Of a stretch of DNA of 64,000 nt, positions 43,633-52,170 are shown in pieces. The stretch comes from Sphingomonas sp. OV641 (lineage in GTDB: Bacteria; Pseudomonadota; Alphaproteobacteria; Sphingomonadales; Sphingomonadaceae). The stretch is from assembly GCF_900109205.1 (NCBI RefSeq), contig NZ_FNZB01000001.1, positions 1,364,001-1,428,000 on the forward strand, given 5' to 3'. Numbering within the stretch: position 1 is the first letter of the stretch; every line of letters begins with the position of its first letter. A program made the translations under genes and the position numbers. The notes beneath the pieces were generated by a model. The model had not been told where the DNA came from, did no database searches, and saw only the letters and a list, made by a program, of their open reading frames with translations.

Positions 43633-44696
43633 GCCTGCGCCTCCAGCGCCCCGATATATGCTTCGCGCCAAACGGTGCTGTCGCCGAACAGCTGCGCGCC
43701 GGATCGGGCACGACGCAGATAGAGATGCGCCGGATGCTCCCAGGTAAAGGCAATCCCGCCGTGCATCTGGATACCGTCCTTCGCCACGCGCACGAATGCA
43801 TCGGCACAGGCGAACGCCGCCAGCGCCACGGCAGCATCAGCTGTTGGTGTATCATCAGCCAGCTGACGCGCCGCATCGCGCGCGGCGGAAGTAGCGGACT
43901 CGCTCTCCAGCAGCAGGTCGGCCGCCATATGCTTGATCGCCTGGAAACTGCCGATCGCACGGCCGAACTGGTGGCGATCCGTGGCATAGGCCACGGCAAG
44001 CTCCAGCATACGCCGCGCGCCGCCAGCCTGCTCGCCGGCTAGGGCGACGATCCCGAGATCATGCGCCGCCTTGATCCGGCTGGCGTCGCCGATCCGCCGC
44101 GCCGGCCCGCGGAAGGAAACATCAGCCATGCGCCGTGTGCGGTCGAACACCGGCAGCGGCGTGAAGTCCGCATGTTCACGCTCCACTGCGAAGATGCCCT
44201 GATCGGCCGCGACAAGGATGGTGTCGGCAATCGCCGCGTCAGGCACGAAGCGCGCCGTGCCGGTGACGCACTCGCCCTCAATGCGAACGGCACTTCGGCC
44301 AGTCCAGTCGAAACGGTCGAGAAAAGCGACGGCGGCGATCTGCGACCCGTCGGCCAATCCGGGCAGGTCCGGTGCCAGCATGGTGGCGATCACCGTCGAG
44401 AGCAAAGGCGCGGGCAGCAAGGCCGCGCCCGCCTCTTCCATCACGAGGCCAAGCTCGACCGGCCCCAATCCTGCGCCGCCTGCGCTTTCCGGCGCGATCA
44501 GCCCGACGACGCCAAGATCCGCCAGCGATTGCCAGAGCGCCGGATCATGGCCGCTCTCGCTGTCCATGATCCGGCGGACATCCGCTTCCGTGCAGCGGTC
44601 AGCGAGCAAGCGCCGCATGCTATCGACCAGCGCAGCCCGGTCATCCGCGTCGAGCGTACGTGCCGATACGGAAGGGCGGACCAACGTGTCGGTCAC
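43629..44696 (-). CDS. acyl-CoA dehydrogenase (second, partner subunit)
   Basis: 355 residues. It has the ACAD fold but degenerate flavin motif positions, typical of the smaller partner in alpha2beta2 enzymes (FadE-type pairs). Segments seen are GVVGLIAPESAGGAGLGPVE, DLGIVALAGEQAGGARRML and YATDRHQFGRAIGSFQAIKH. It overlaps the first dehydrogenase by four bases and the flavin monooxygenase upstream by four, so all three are one unit. Substrate unknown. Confidence 0.85.
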   Translation of the reverse strand: MTDTLVRPSVSARTLDADDRAALVDSMRRLLADRCTEADVRRIMDSESGHDPALWQSLADLGVVGLIAPESAGGAGLGPVELGLVMEEAGAALLPAPLLSTVIATMLAPDLPGLADGSQIAAVAFLDRFDWTGRSAVRIEGECVTGTARFVPDAAIADTILVAADQGIFAVEREHADFTPLPVFDRTRRMADVSFRGPARRIGDASRIKAAHDLGIVALAGEQAGGARRMLELAVAYATDRHQFGRAIGSFQAIKHMAADLLLESESATSAARDAARQLADDTPTADAAVALAAFACADAFVRVAKDGIQMHGGIAFTWEHPAHLYLRRARSGAQLFGDSTVWREAYIGALEAQA

Positions 44697-46030
44697 GCCG
44701 CCTGCCTTCCAGTCTGTGCCTGGGCGCGGCGCTCGCCCTTGGCGACCTCCTTGTGCAGATCCGCGACATAGCGCGCGAAATCGACCTGGATCGTATGCCG
44801 CTGCGACTTGTAATAGTCGCCCAGTTCGCGGTCCTCGTCCTCCTTCGTGATCCGCTGCATTTCATCGACTGACGGCAGCGCGTAGCGACCGGTCATGAAC
44901 CCGGCGACCAGCTTGGACTGCTGCTCCGCGAAATTGACCAGCGTCGGCAACGGCTGGGCCAGCCCCATGAAGAACAAGTCATCGATCCCTGGGATCACCA
45001 TCCGCTTGAACAACGGGAAGCGATTTTGCGTGTCGGGCAGCAACCTGGGATCGTCGAAGAAGGGAAAGCTGATCTTGTACCCGGTGGCATAGATGATCGC
45101 GTCGACCGCCTCGACACTGTCATCCTCGAAGCGGACGCGCGTTCCCTCCAGCGCCTTGATGTTAGGCTTGAACTTGATGTCGCCGCAGCTTGCCCGCGTA
45201 AGAAACTCGCCGGAGACGCTGGGGTGGGCGTCAAGCGGCTCATGGTCCGGCTTGGGCAGACCGTAATCTTCCATTCGTCCGACCAGCTTCTTCACCGCCC
45301 GCCGCGCCAGCGCCTTGCCGATCTTTCGCGGAATCCAGGTTGGCATCGCCGATTTGTCCATCGGCTTGCCCCCCGCCATCTTGGGCAGCACCCACACGCC
45401 CCGCCGGGCAGAAACCCACAAGTTCTTCGCCAGGTGCCGCTGCGACAGCTCGCTGGCAACATCCATGGCGGAATTGCCCATGCCGACAACCACCACGTTC
45501 TTGCCTCGGAGATCCACGGGATCGTACGGATCGCGATAGCTGTGAACATGATAATGCGGGTTGTCGAACGTGCCGGGGTAGCTTGGCACATTGGGATCCC
45601 AATGGTGACCGTTGCAGACGAACAGCGTCTCATATTCGCGCGTCTCGCCAGTCGACAGCGTGATGAGCCATCCGCCGCCCGCCAGACGCTCCGCCCTTTT
45701 CACCTCGGTGTTGAAGGTGATCAGCGGGCGCAGCCCGAAATGGTCGACGTAATCGCGAAAATACTGCCAGAGCTGCGCGTGGCTGGGAAAGTCGGGCCAG
45801 TTCGCGGGGACGGGATAATCCTCGAACGCCAGCCGCCACTTGGACGTGTCGATATGCAGCGATTGGTAACAAGCCGACTTGCCGTTCGGGTTTTTATAGT
45901 ACCAGTTTCCGCCGACATCGTCCGACATCTCGAAGCAATCGAACGAGATGCCTTCATCCTTCAGCCGCTTTGCGGTTGTGAAGCCCGAGCAGCCCGCCCC
46001 GATGATGCAGGCGCGTTTCCTCTCCGCCAT
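44693..46030 (-). CDS. flavin-containing monooxygenase
   Basis: 445 residues. FAD site IIGAGCSGFTTAKRL at the N-terminus, MSDDVGGNWYY, a second dinucleotide site VVVVGMGNSAMDVAS for NADPH, and AIIYATGYKISFPF near the C-terminus, in the order of FMO-type enzymes. These oxygenate ketones, amines or sulfur compounds. It is the first gene of the minus-strand unit and is divergent from the SDR at 46128; the 97-bp spacer must carry both promoters. Confidence 0.87.
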   Translation of the reverse strand: MAERKRACIIGAGCSGFTTAKRLKDEGISFDCFEMSDDVGGNWYYKNPNGKSACYQSLHIDTSKWRLAFEDYPVPANWPDFPSHAQLWQYFRDYVDHFGLRPLITFNTEVKRAERLAGGGWLITLSTGETREYETLFVCNGHHWDPNVPSYPGTFDNPHYHVHSYRDPYDPVDLRGKNVVVVGMGNSAMDVASELSQRHLAKNLWVSARRGVWVLPKMAGGKPMDKSAMPTWIPRKIGKALARRAVKKLVGRMEDYGLPKPDHEPLDAHPSVSGEFLTRASCGDIKFKPNIKALEGTRVRFEDDSVEAVDAIIYATGYKISFPFFDDPRLLPDTQNRFPLFKRMVIPGIDDLFFMGLAQPLPTLVNFAEQQSKLVAGFMTGRYALPSVDEMQRITKEDEDRELGDYYKSQRHTIQVDFARYVADLHKEVAKGERRAQAQTGRQAA

Positions 46031-46127
46031 GTCCCTCTCCCCGGCTGCCTCTTTTCGCAGCCATAACGAAAGTTATGATGGCCGGAAGCGAGCGCCGAAT
46101 CAACCGGGCCGCACAAAGGAGAGTAGG

Positions 46128-46916
46128 ATGCGGTTCAAGAGCAAGGTGGCGCTCATCACTGGCGGTGGTTCCGGCATCGGCGCGGCGACGGCCCGGCTGA
46201 TGGCACGCGAAGGCGCGATGGTCGTGGTAGTGGATCTGGCACCTGGGGCGGCACAGGCGATTGCTGACGAAACCGGCGGCCTCGCGCTCACCGCCGACGT
46301 CGCCGATCGCGCCGCGGTAGAAGCGTTCGTCGCCCGCACCGCCGAGGAACACGGCCGCATCGACATTCTCGTCAACAATGCCGGGATCGGGTGCTTTGGC
46401 CGCACGCCCGAGCTTGAGCCGGAGACATGGGAGCGGGTAATCGCGATCGATCTGAACGCCGTCTTCTACGCCTGTCGCGCCGCCATCCCACATATGACCG
46501 GACGCAACAGCGCGATCGTCAACACTGCGTCGATTTCCGGGCTGGGTGGCGACTATGGATTCACCGCGTACAATGCGGCGAAGGCCGGCGTCATCAACTA
46601 CACCCGCAGCCTCGCGGTCGATCACGCCCGGGAGGGTATCCGCGTCAACTGTCTCTGCCCGGGCCTCATCGCCACGCCGCTCACCGCCGGCGCGAAGGCG
46701 ATCCCCGGCCTCGAAGCAGGCTGGCACGATACCATCCCGATGGGGCGCGCTGGCACGCCGGAGGAAATGGCCGAGGTGATCGCCTTCCTCGCCTCCGACG
46801 CCGCCTCCTATGTCACCGGCGCCGCGTTCGTCGCAGACGGCGGCCAGACCGCCTGGACCGGCCAGCCCAACCTCTACCGCTACGCCGCCGCGGCGGCGGA
46901 AGGCGCCGCCGCATGA
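46128..46916 (+). CDS. SDR family oxidoreductase (catabolic cluster, second)
   Basis: 262 residues from ATG 46128 with GGAG upstream. Motifs: ITGGGSGIGAATARLM, VVDLAPG (Asp for NAD), NNAGIGCFG, NTASISGLGG and YNAAKAGVINY. The C-terminus MGRAGTPEEMAEVIAFLASD and ASYVTGAAFVADGGQ is of the classical SDR. It overlaps the next gene by four bases (ATGA at 46913), so the product may be hydrolysed next. It is divergent from the monooxygenase. Confidence 0.88.
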   Translation: MRFKSKVALITGGGSGIGAATARLMAREGAMVVVVDLAPGAAQAIADETGGLALTADVADRAAVEAFVARTAEEHGRIDILVNNAGIGCFGRTPELEPETWERVIAIDLNAVFYACRAAIPHMTGRNSAIVNTASISGLGGDYGFTAYNAAKAGVINYTRSLAVDHAREGIRVNCLCPGLIATPLTAGAKAIPGLEAGWHDTIPMGRAGTPEEMAEVIAFLASDAASYVTGAAFVADGGQTAWTGQPNLYRYAAAAAEGAAA

Positions 46917-47803
46917 CCTCCAGCTGGTCTCCGCCCGCGGACAGCGGCATCACGATCCGGGACGTGACGGTGAATGGCCATACGTTCGAGGTGGCGGAGG
47001 CCGGCAGCGGCGATCACCTGATCCTGTGCCTTCACGGCTTCCCGGAGCTGAATTTCTCCTGGCGCTACCAGATGCCGCTGCTGGCTGAGATGGGCTACCG
47101 TGCTTGGGCGCCCAATCAGCGTGGCTATGGCGCGTCTTTCCGCCCCAAAGGCGTCGCGAACTACACCCCCGACAAGATCGTCGAGGACGCCGCGGCGCTG
47201 TTCGACGCGAGCGGCGCGAAGAAACTTACGCTGATGGCACACGATTGGGGCGGCGCAATCGCCTGGCTGTTCGCGATCTGGAAGAAGCGCCCGATCGAGC
47301 GGCTGGTCGTCATGAACCTGCCTCACCCCGCCTGCTTCGCCGAAGCGCTGAAGCACGGGCCGCAGCGCAAGCGCAGCTGGTACGTCGCCTTTTTCCAGCT
47401 CCCCGTCGTCCCCGAATGGTCGCTCGGCCGCAACGATGCGAAGGGCATCCGCGAGGCGTTCCGCGGCATGGCGGTCGACAAGAGCCGCTTTCCCGACGAC
47501 GTTCTTGATGTCTACGCCAAAGCCGCGCAGCGCCCCGGCGCGCTCACCGCGATGGTAAATTGGTACCGCGCCGCCGCCCGCCACCGGCGATCGATGCCGA
47601 CCGGCGACGGCAAGGTCGACGTGCCGACGCTGATCGTCTGGGGTGAGGAGGACAAGGCGCTCGGCCTCGAAACGCTCGACGGCACTGACCGCTACGTGCC
47701 GGACCTGACGATCCGGCGGCTGTCCGGCGTGTCGCACTGGGTGCAGCAGGAAGCGCCGGAGGCGGTGAACGCGATCCTAACGGAGTGGCTGCCGAGGGCG
47801 TGA
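46913..47803 (+). CDS. alpha/beta hydrolase, epoxide-hydrolase-like
   Basis: 296 residues. Seen: LCLHGFPELNFSWRYQMP (oxyanion HGFPE motif), NQRGYGASFRP, the nucleophile Asp in MAHDWGGAIAW, acid in VWGEEDKALG, and base His in SGVSHWVQQE. The HxWGG nucleophile elbow with Asp matches epoxide hydrolases and haloalkane dehalogenases, and the absence of a second halide Trp next to the nucleophile favours epoxide hydrolase. Coupled to the SDR. Confidence 0.85.
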   Translation: MTSSWSPPADSGITIRDVTVNGHTFEVAEAGSGDHLILCLHGFPELNFSWRYQMPLLAEMGYRAWAPNQRGYGASFRPKGVANYTPDKIVEDAAALFDASGAKKLTLMAHDWGGAIAWLFAIWKKRPIERLVVMNLPHPACFAEALKHGPQRKRSWYVAFFQLPVVPEWSLGRNDAKGIREAFRGMAVDKSRFPDDVLDVYAKAAQRPGALTAMVNWYRAAARHRRSMPTGDGKVDVPTLIVWGEEDKALGLETLDGTDRYVPDLTIRRLSGVSHWVQQEAPEAVNAILTEWLPRA

Positions 47804-47834
47804 CAGCAGGCCACACCCTCGCGCCACCTCATCC

Positions 47835-47924
47835 GTCATTTCCGCGAAGGCGGGACCCCGTTCATGCAGCGTTCGTTTTCTCCGCGAGGTGCGGACTTAT
47901 GGATCCCCGCCTCTGCGGGATGAC
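47835..47924. repeat. pair of inverted REP-like elements
   Basis: GTCATTTCCGCGAAGGCGGG at the left is matched by an inverted copy at the right (GGATCCCCGCCTCTGCGGGA then TGAC), about 60 bp apart. The consensus resembles the short palindromes that occur many times in sphingomonad genomes. It lies at the end of the convergent-free segment after the hydrolase gene and could work in mRNA stability or as a RAYT substrate. Confidence 0.6.
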
Positions 47925-47989
47925 GACGAACAAGATGTGGGCGCTATCGCCCATTTGTAGCCATTCGCGCGAACGGTCAGTATCGGCTG

Positions 47990-48298
47990 ATGACCATACG
48001 AACCGCCGTGCTCGCGATTGTCGCCTCCTTGCTGGCCGGGGCCTTAGTAGGGGCAAGCTTAGCCACGGCCTGCGCCAAGCCGTCCCGATCTGACGACCCG
48101 TTTCTGCGAGCGCGAGATTATGCGCTAAGCCACTATGCCAAAGACTTTCCGAAGGGGACCCAACTGTACTACTTCGGTTTCGAAGCGGGCGACGTCTGGC
48201 TTGTCGAGCTATCAGACCCTCAAACGATTGGCGGCGGTTCCCGATTTCTCGTTTTCCGCAACAGCGATCGAGTGGAGTTCGCCGGAAGAACCCAATGA
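47990..48298 (+). CDS. hypothetical membrane-anchored small protein
   Basis: 102 residues: an N-terminal transmembrane or signal segment (AVLAIVASLLAGALVGASLA) then a small soluble domain (RARDYALSHYAKDFPKGTQL, FGFEAGDVWLVELSDPQTIG, FLVFRNSDRVEF). Base composition is a little less GC-rich than its neighbours. It is not recognised; the fold could be a small NTF2-like or immunity-type unit. It lies just after the REP pair and shows no operon partner. Confidence 0.55.
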   Translation: MTIRTAVLAIVASLLAGALVGASLATACAKPSRSDDPFLRARDYALSHYAKDFPKGTQLYYFGFEAGDVWLVELSDPQTIGGGSRFLVFRNSDRVEFAGRTQ

Positions 48299-48362
48299 CT
48301 TACCTAGCTCGGAGGCGGGCGGGGCAGTCGATGTCCACCGGCCACCCAAATCAGCCCACGCC

Positions 48363-49430
48363 TCACCCCATCAGCGCCAGTGCATCGCAATCGATTGCCT
48401 GCGCGCATCCGCCGCGCGCCATCGCCAGGAACATCGCGTCCCCACGCTCGGTCCGCTTGGTTGAGGCCGAGGCGAACACCGCGGTCGACACGCCCGACAG
48501 CAAGGTCAGCCGGTAATCGCGGTACAGCGCGTCATAGTCATAATCCCGCACGCCATAGCCGCGCAGGCATTCCAGATAATATTCCAGCAAATGCCGCTCA
48601 TGCTGCCGCCGATCTTCGATCGAGATCGCCAGTCCCATGAAATAGGCGACGTCCACCGCGCCTAACCCGATTGCCGGCGATTGCCAGTCGAGCACGGCCA
48701 GCGGCACCTCGCCCCCGCGCGCGTCGAACAGCATGTTGTCGAGCCGGAAATCGCCGTGCGTCAGCGTGAAGCTGGTCGGCTCCTGCACCGGCGCGCTCGC
48801 CATAAGAGCGCCATAGCGATCGCAAACCGCCATATATTCGGGCTCCAGCACGCCGTCATAGCGGCGGTGGAACTCGGCCAGACAATCGGGGAAGACCTGG
48901 ATCACGAACTCGCGCGCGCCGCTGACATTCAGGAACGCATGGTCGCGCAGGCTGGCGTCGTTCCAGCGCGGTCCGTGCAGCGCCGCCGCCTGCTCCATCG
49001 CGCGCTCGGCATCGGCGATGTCGCATCCGGTCAGCTGATTGCCCGGCCGCGCTGGCGTCAGATCTTCCAGCAGCAGCGCGAAGGCGCCGTCGGACGGATC
49101 ATGCTCGGCCGAGACGCACCCGGGCGAGCGGATCGCAACGGTATGCGCCACTTCGCGATAGAAACCGACCTCGCGCTCGTACAGACCGAAGCCTGCACCG
49201 GTCTGTCGGCTGGTCGGATCCGCGCTGGCGAACTTGCCAACGAACGATCCCGGCGCGCCCTCGTCCGCGTCATAGCTCACTTCGAACCGGATCGAATCGC
49301 CCAACATTCCCACGCCCACCGGGGTCGCGCTGACCGCCGTCACGTTCGCCTCGCGCAGCACGCCGGCGCCGCGCAGCCGCTTGGTCAGCCACGCCGCATC
49401 GACTGCCGTCGCCTCCAGATCGCGCGCCAT
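48363..49430 (-). CDS. phosphotransferase family protein, APH-like
   Basis: 355 residues of the aminoglycoside-phosphotransferase/ecdysteroid-kinase-like superfamily. The catalytic loop is FTLTHGDFRLDNMLFD, the metal-binding DxD-type end is AVLDWQSPAIGLGAVD, and the N-lobe has SFVGKFASAD with an ATP-binding lysine and ALLLEDLTPA. Such enzymes phosphorylate hydroxyl groups of small molecules, including steroids, before degradation. It shares a base with the stop of the SDR upstream (TGATG). Substrate is inferred from the cluster only. Confidence 0.8.
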   Translation of the reverse strand: MARDLEATAVDAAWLTKRLRGAGVLREANVTAVSATPVGVGMLGDSIRFEVSYDADEGAPGSFVGKFASADPTSRQTGAGFGLYEREVGFYREVAHTVAIRSPGCVSAEHDPSDGAFALLLEDLTPARPGNQLTGCDIADAERAMEQAAALHGPRWNDASLRDHAFLNVSGAREFVIQVFPDCLAEFHRRYDGVLEPEYMAVCDRYGALMASAPVQEPTSFTLTHGDFRLDNMLFDARGGEVPLAVLDWQSPAIGLGAVDVAYFMGLAISIEDRRQHERHLLEYYLECLRGYGVRDYDYDALYRDYRLTLLSGVSTAVFASASTKRTERGDAMFLAMARGGCAQAIDCDALALMG

Positions 49431-50191
49431 CAGCAGCCCCCGTCGCAGCGGATGACGGTGCCGGTGACGAAGCTGGATGCCGGGCTGGCGAGGTAGAGGG
49501 CACTGGTGACGATCTCTTCCGGCCGCCCCGGCCGGCCCGAGGCGCTGTCGGTCTTCTCGCGCGCCTCATCGGTCCACGCCTTCGAAATGTCGGTCAGGAA
49601 CGGCCCGGCGGCAATCGCATTGACGCGCACCTTCGGCCCGTATTCACGCGCCATGCTGGACACCATCGCATTCAGCGCCGCCTTCGCCCCGGCATAGGGC
49701 ACCACCATCGGCGTGGGCCGCAGCGAGGCAATGGAGGAAGTCGCGAGGATCGCTCCGCCTTCGCCGCCGTTCGATTCTGGTTGGGCCATCCGATGCGCCA
49801 CATTGGCCATCAGCCGGAACGGCCCTTTGAAGTTCAGCCCGACCACGCTGTCGAACAATGCCTCTGAGACTTCATGGCTGGGCACCAGCGGCCCCATGCC
49901 GGCATTGGCGACCAGGATATCGAGCCGACCGAACGTCTCCCATGCCGCATCGGCCAGCCGATCCATCTCATCCCACTTGCCCGCATGCGCCGGGATGGCG
50001 GCGGCGCGGCGGCCCTTCGCCTGCACCTCGGCGACCACCGCCTCGCACGCTTCGGCCTTGCGGCTAGACACGATCACGTCCGCGCCCGCATCCGCGAAGG
50101 CCAGCGCCATCTCTCGACCGAGCCCGCGCGAGCCCCCGGTGATCAGCGCGACCTTGCCCGTCAGATCGAACAAGGGGTGCGGTTCCGCCAT
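49430..50191 (-). CDS. SDR family oxidoreductase (catabolic cluster, third)
   Basis: 253 residues. LITGGSRGLGREMALAF cofactor site, SSRKAEACEAV (Arg suggests NADP), VANAGMGPLVP, and YAGAKAALNAMV with the catalytic Tyr-x3-Lys. The C-terminus GRPGRPEEIVTSALYLASPASSFVTG is typical. It is the promoter-proximal gene of a two-gene unit with the phosphotransferase. Full length. Confidence 0.87.
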   Translation of the reverse strand: MAEPHPLFDLTGKVALITGGSRGLGREMALAFADAGADVIVSSRKAEACEAVVAEVQAKGRRAAAIPAHAGKWDEMDRLADAAWETFGRLDILVANAGMGPLVPSHEVSEALFDSVVGLNFKGPFRLMANVAHRMAQPESNGGEGGAILATSSIASLRPTPMVVPYAGAKAALNAMVSSMAREYGPKVRVNAIAAGPFLTDISKAWTDEAREKTDSASGRPGRPEEIVTSALYLASPASSFVTGTVIRCDGGC

Positions 50192-50298
50192 GCATCTTCT
50201 CCTGGTGTCGCCGATCGTAAGCCGGCTGACTTATCTGTTGTTATGCCGATTGCGCGCGGCGCTGCAAGCCGGTCTCGCTGCCACTATATGAACGGGCG

Positions 50299-50625
50299 AT
50301 GGGACGGGTTAAGCGCAAGATCGCCATGGCCGCCGCGGAAGCGCGCAGTGAAACACCGTTACCAGCCGCCTGCGCTTTGTGTCGCCGGCCACTTGGCTCG
50401 CGGATCGAGTGGCATCACGTCGTCCCAAAAAGCAGAGGCGGGACGCAAACCGCACCGGTTCACCCGATCTGCCATCGGGCGATCCATGCTACTGTCGACA
50501 ATAAAACATTGGCACGTTTGGCGAACATGGAAGCGGTACGCGCCTTGCCAACGATGGCGCGCTTCCTCGGCTGGATCGCGAACAAGCCAGCGGACTTTCA
50601 CGCGCCCACCTACCGGCCACGATAG
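50299..50625 (+). CDS. HNH endonuclease-type protein
   Basis: 108 residues with the HNH fold: ACALCRRPL (Cys pair), EWHHVVPKSRGG (the His-His core), and HPICHRAIHATVDN (further Cys and His). The last ~40 residues are helical with LPTMARFLGWIANKP. The metal ligands are complete, so nuclease activity is plausible, but short HNH proteins like this one in host chromosomes have no assigned role. It is divergent from the SDR with a 107-bp spacer. Confidence 0.72.
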   Translation: MGRVKRKIAMAAAEARSETPLPAACALCRRPLGSRIEWHHVVPKSRGGTQTAPVHPICHRAIHATVDNKTLARLANMEAVRALPTMARFLGWIANKPADFHAPTYRPR

Positions 50626-50679
50626 CGAATTTGGTTCACTTGAGGCCGGCGGACCGGATCCGCTCGCCAGCGCAGAGCA

Positions 50680-51468
50680 TCACTCGGTCGCCAGCAAGGT
50701 ATCCGCGCGCACGAGCGATCGCAGCGCCAGCCCCGCAGTCGCGGCGCGCTCCACCGCAAGCTGCGTCGGAGCTGATATGGTGGCCAGCATCGGGCATCCC
50801 GCAAGCACCGCCTTCTCCACCAGCTCGTAGGAGCAGCGGGACGTCAGCAGCGCAAAGCCGCCGTCCCATCCCTGTCCCCGCAGCAGCATCGACCCGATCA
50901 GTTTGTCGAATGCATTGTGGCGCCCAACGTCCTCATAGGTCGCGCGCACCTCACCAGCGCGCGAGCAGGCGGCGGCGGCATGAACCGCACCGGTCCGCGC
51001 GTTGAGCGGCTGGTGATCCCGCAGCGCGTGATAGGCCGCGAACACCGCGGCATCGTCGCCGTTCCAGCGTGCGGCGGCGGGCAGCGGTCGCAATGCCTGA
51101 GCCAGCGTCTCCACGCCGCAAAGGCCGCAGGATGCGTCCGAACTGCGGTGACGTACGCGCTGCGTGATCCGCTCCGCCACACGCCGTGCCAGCGTGATGC
51201 GGGCAAGGATCCCCTCTCCCGCATCCTGAACGTCGATGGCGCGGAGGTCATCCGCGCCATCGATCAAACGCTCGCCAAGCGCAAAACCGGCTGCCAGCTC
51301 CTCCACCGAAGAGGGCGTTGCCATCAGCACGGCATAGGCCAGGCCGTTGCACTCGATCGCGATCGGCACCTCGTCGGCCAGCGCCCGCGACACTGGCCTG
51401 GTCGGCCCTGTGGCAGGCACCTCGATGAAGTGGCGTTCAACCGCCGCCGGCCTAACCTCGCCTGTCAT
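50680..51468 (-). CDS. fdhD: formate dehydrogenase accessory sulfurtransferase FdhD
   Basis: Transfers sulfur to the molybdenum cofactor of formate dehydrogenase. ATG 51468 gives 262 residues; an upstream frame adds non-homologous sequence. The motif SSDASCGLCG has the cysteine pair required for sulfur transfer, and YEDVGRHNAFDKLIG followed by LTSRCSYELVEKA are FdhD hallmarks. No formate dehydrogenase genes are in the window. It stands next to the DJ-1/PfpI gene on the same strand with a 40-bp spacer. Confidence 0.9.
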   Translation of the reverse strand: MTGEVRPAAVERHFIEVPATGPTRPVSRALADEVPIAIECNGLAYAVLMATPSSVEELAAGFALGERLIDGADDLRAIDVQDAGEGILARITLARRVAERITQRVRHRSSDASCGLCGVETLAQALRPLPAAARWNGDDAAVFAAYHALRDHQPLNARTGAVHAAAACSRAGEVRATYEDVGRHNAFDKLIGSMLLRGQGWDGGFALLTSRCSYELVEKAVLAGCPMLATISAPTQLAVERAATAGLALRSLVRADTLLATE

Positions 51469-51508
51469 GCTCGGCACCGTGGGCTGCGCATGAGTGCGGC
51501 GCAAGCCG

Positions 51509-52060
51509 TCAACCGGCGAGTTCGTCCTCCAGCGCCGCAATCAGCGCGCGGCTGAACGCGGGAATGTCGTCCGGCTTGCGGCTGGTGATGAGGTTTTGGT
51601 CGATCACGACTTCCTCATCCACCACTTCCCCGCCGGCATTCTCCAGATCGGTGCGCACGGACGGCCAGCTCGTCACGCGGCGGCCGTCCACCACATCCGC
51701 CTCCACCAGCAGCCAGGGCGCATGGCAGATGGCGGCCACGATCTTGTCGTCGTCCATGAACTCCCCGACGATCGCCACGGCGCGATCCTCCATGCGCATC
51801 TTGTCGGGGTTGCCGACCCCGCCCGGCAGCAGCAATGCGTCGAAATCCTCGGTGTCCACCTGATCCAACGTAAGGTCCGGGGTGATCGTCCGCGTCGGAT
51901 CGGTATCACCTTTCACACCCTGGATCGGATCGGTCTTGATCGAGGCCAAGGCCACCTGTGCGCCCGCGTCGAGCAGCGCCTGACGGGGCTCGAACAGCTC
52001 GGCATCTTCAAATCCGTCAGTGGCAATGATGAGCACGCGGGCGTGGGACAGATCGGTCAT
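51509..52060 (-). CDS. DJ-1/PfpI family protein
   Basis: 183 residues of the type 1 glutamine-amidotransferase-like class. The nucleophile elbow is AAICHAPWLLVEADVV with Cys112; FDALLLPGGVGNPDKMR precedes it, and GRRVTSWPSVRTDLENAGG follows. This pattern is the PfpI/YhbO branch, which detoxifies glyoxals or repairs glycated molecules. Divergent from the topoisomerase gene with a 110-bp spacer. Function beyond the family is not shown. Confidence 0.87.
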   Translation of the reverse strand: MTDLSHARVLIIATDGFEDAELFEPRQALLDAGAQVALASIKTDPIQGVKGDTDPTRTITPDLTLDQVDTEDFDALLLPGGVGNPDKMRMEDRAVAIVGEFMDDDKIVAAICHAPWLLVEADVVDGRRVTSWPSVRTDLENAGGEVVDEEVVIDQNLITSRKPDDIPAFSRALIAALEDELAG

Positions 52061-52170
52061 GTCGGGGGAACTCCTGTTTGCAGGTCCCCCTCACAACCGG
52101 CGGCGCATCTGCCCGTTCCGGAACCGCTGCGACCGTCCGCGCATTTCCCGCGATATGTGGAGGTTGGCCG

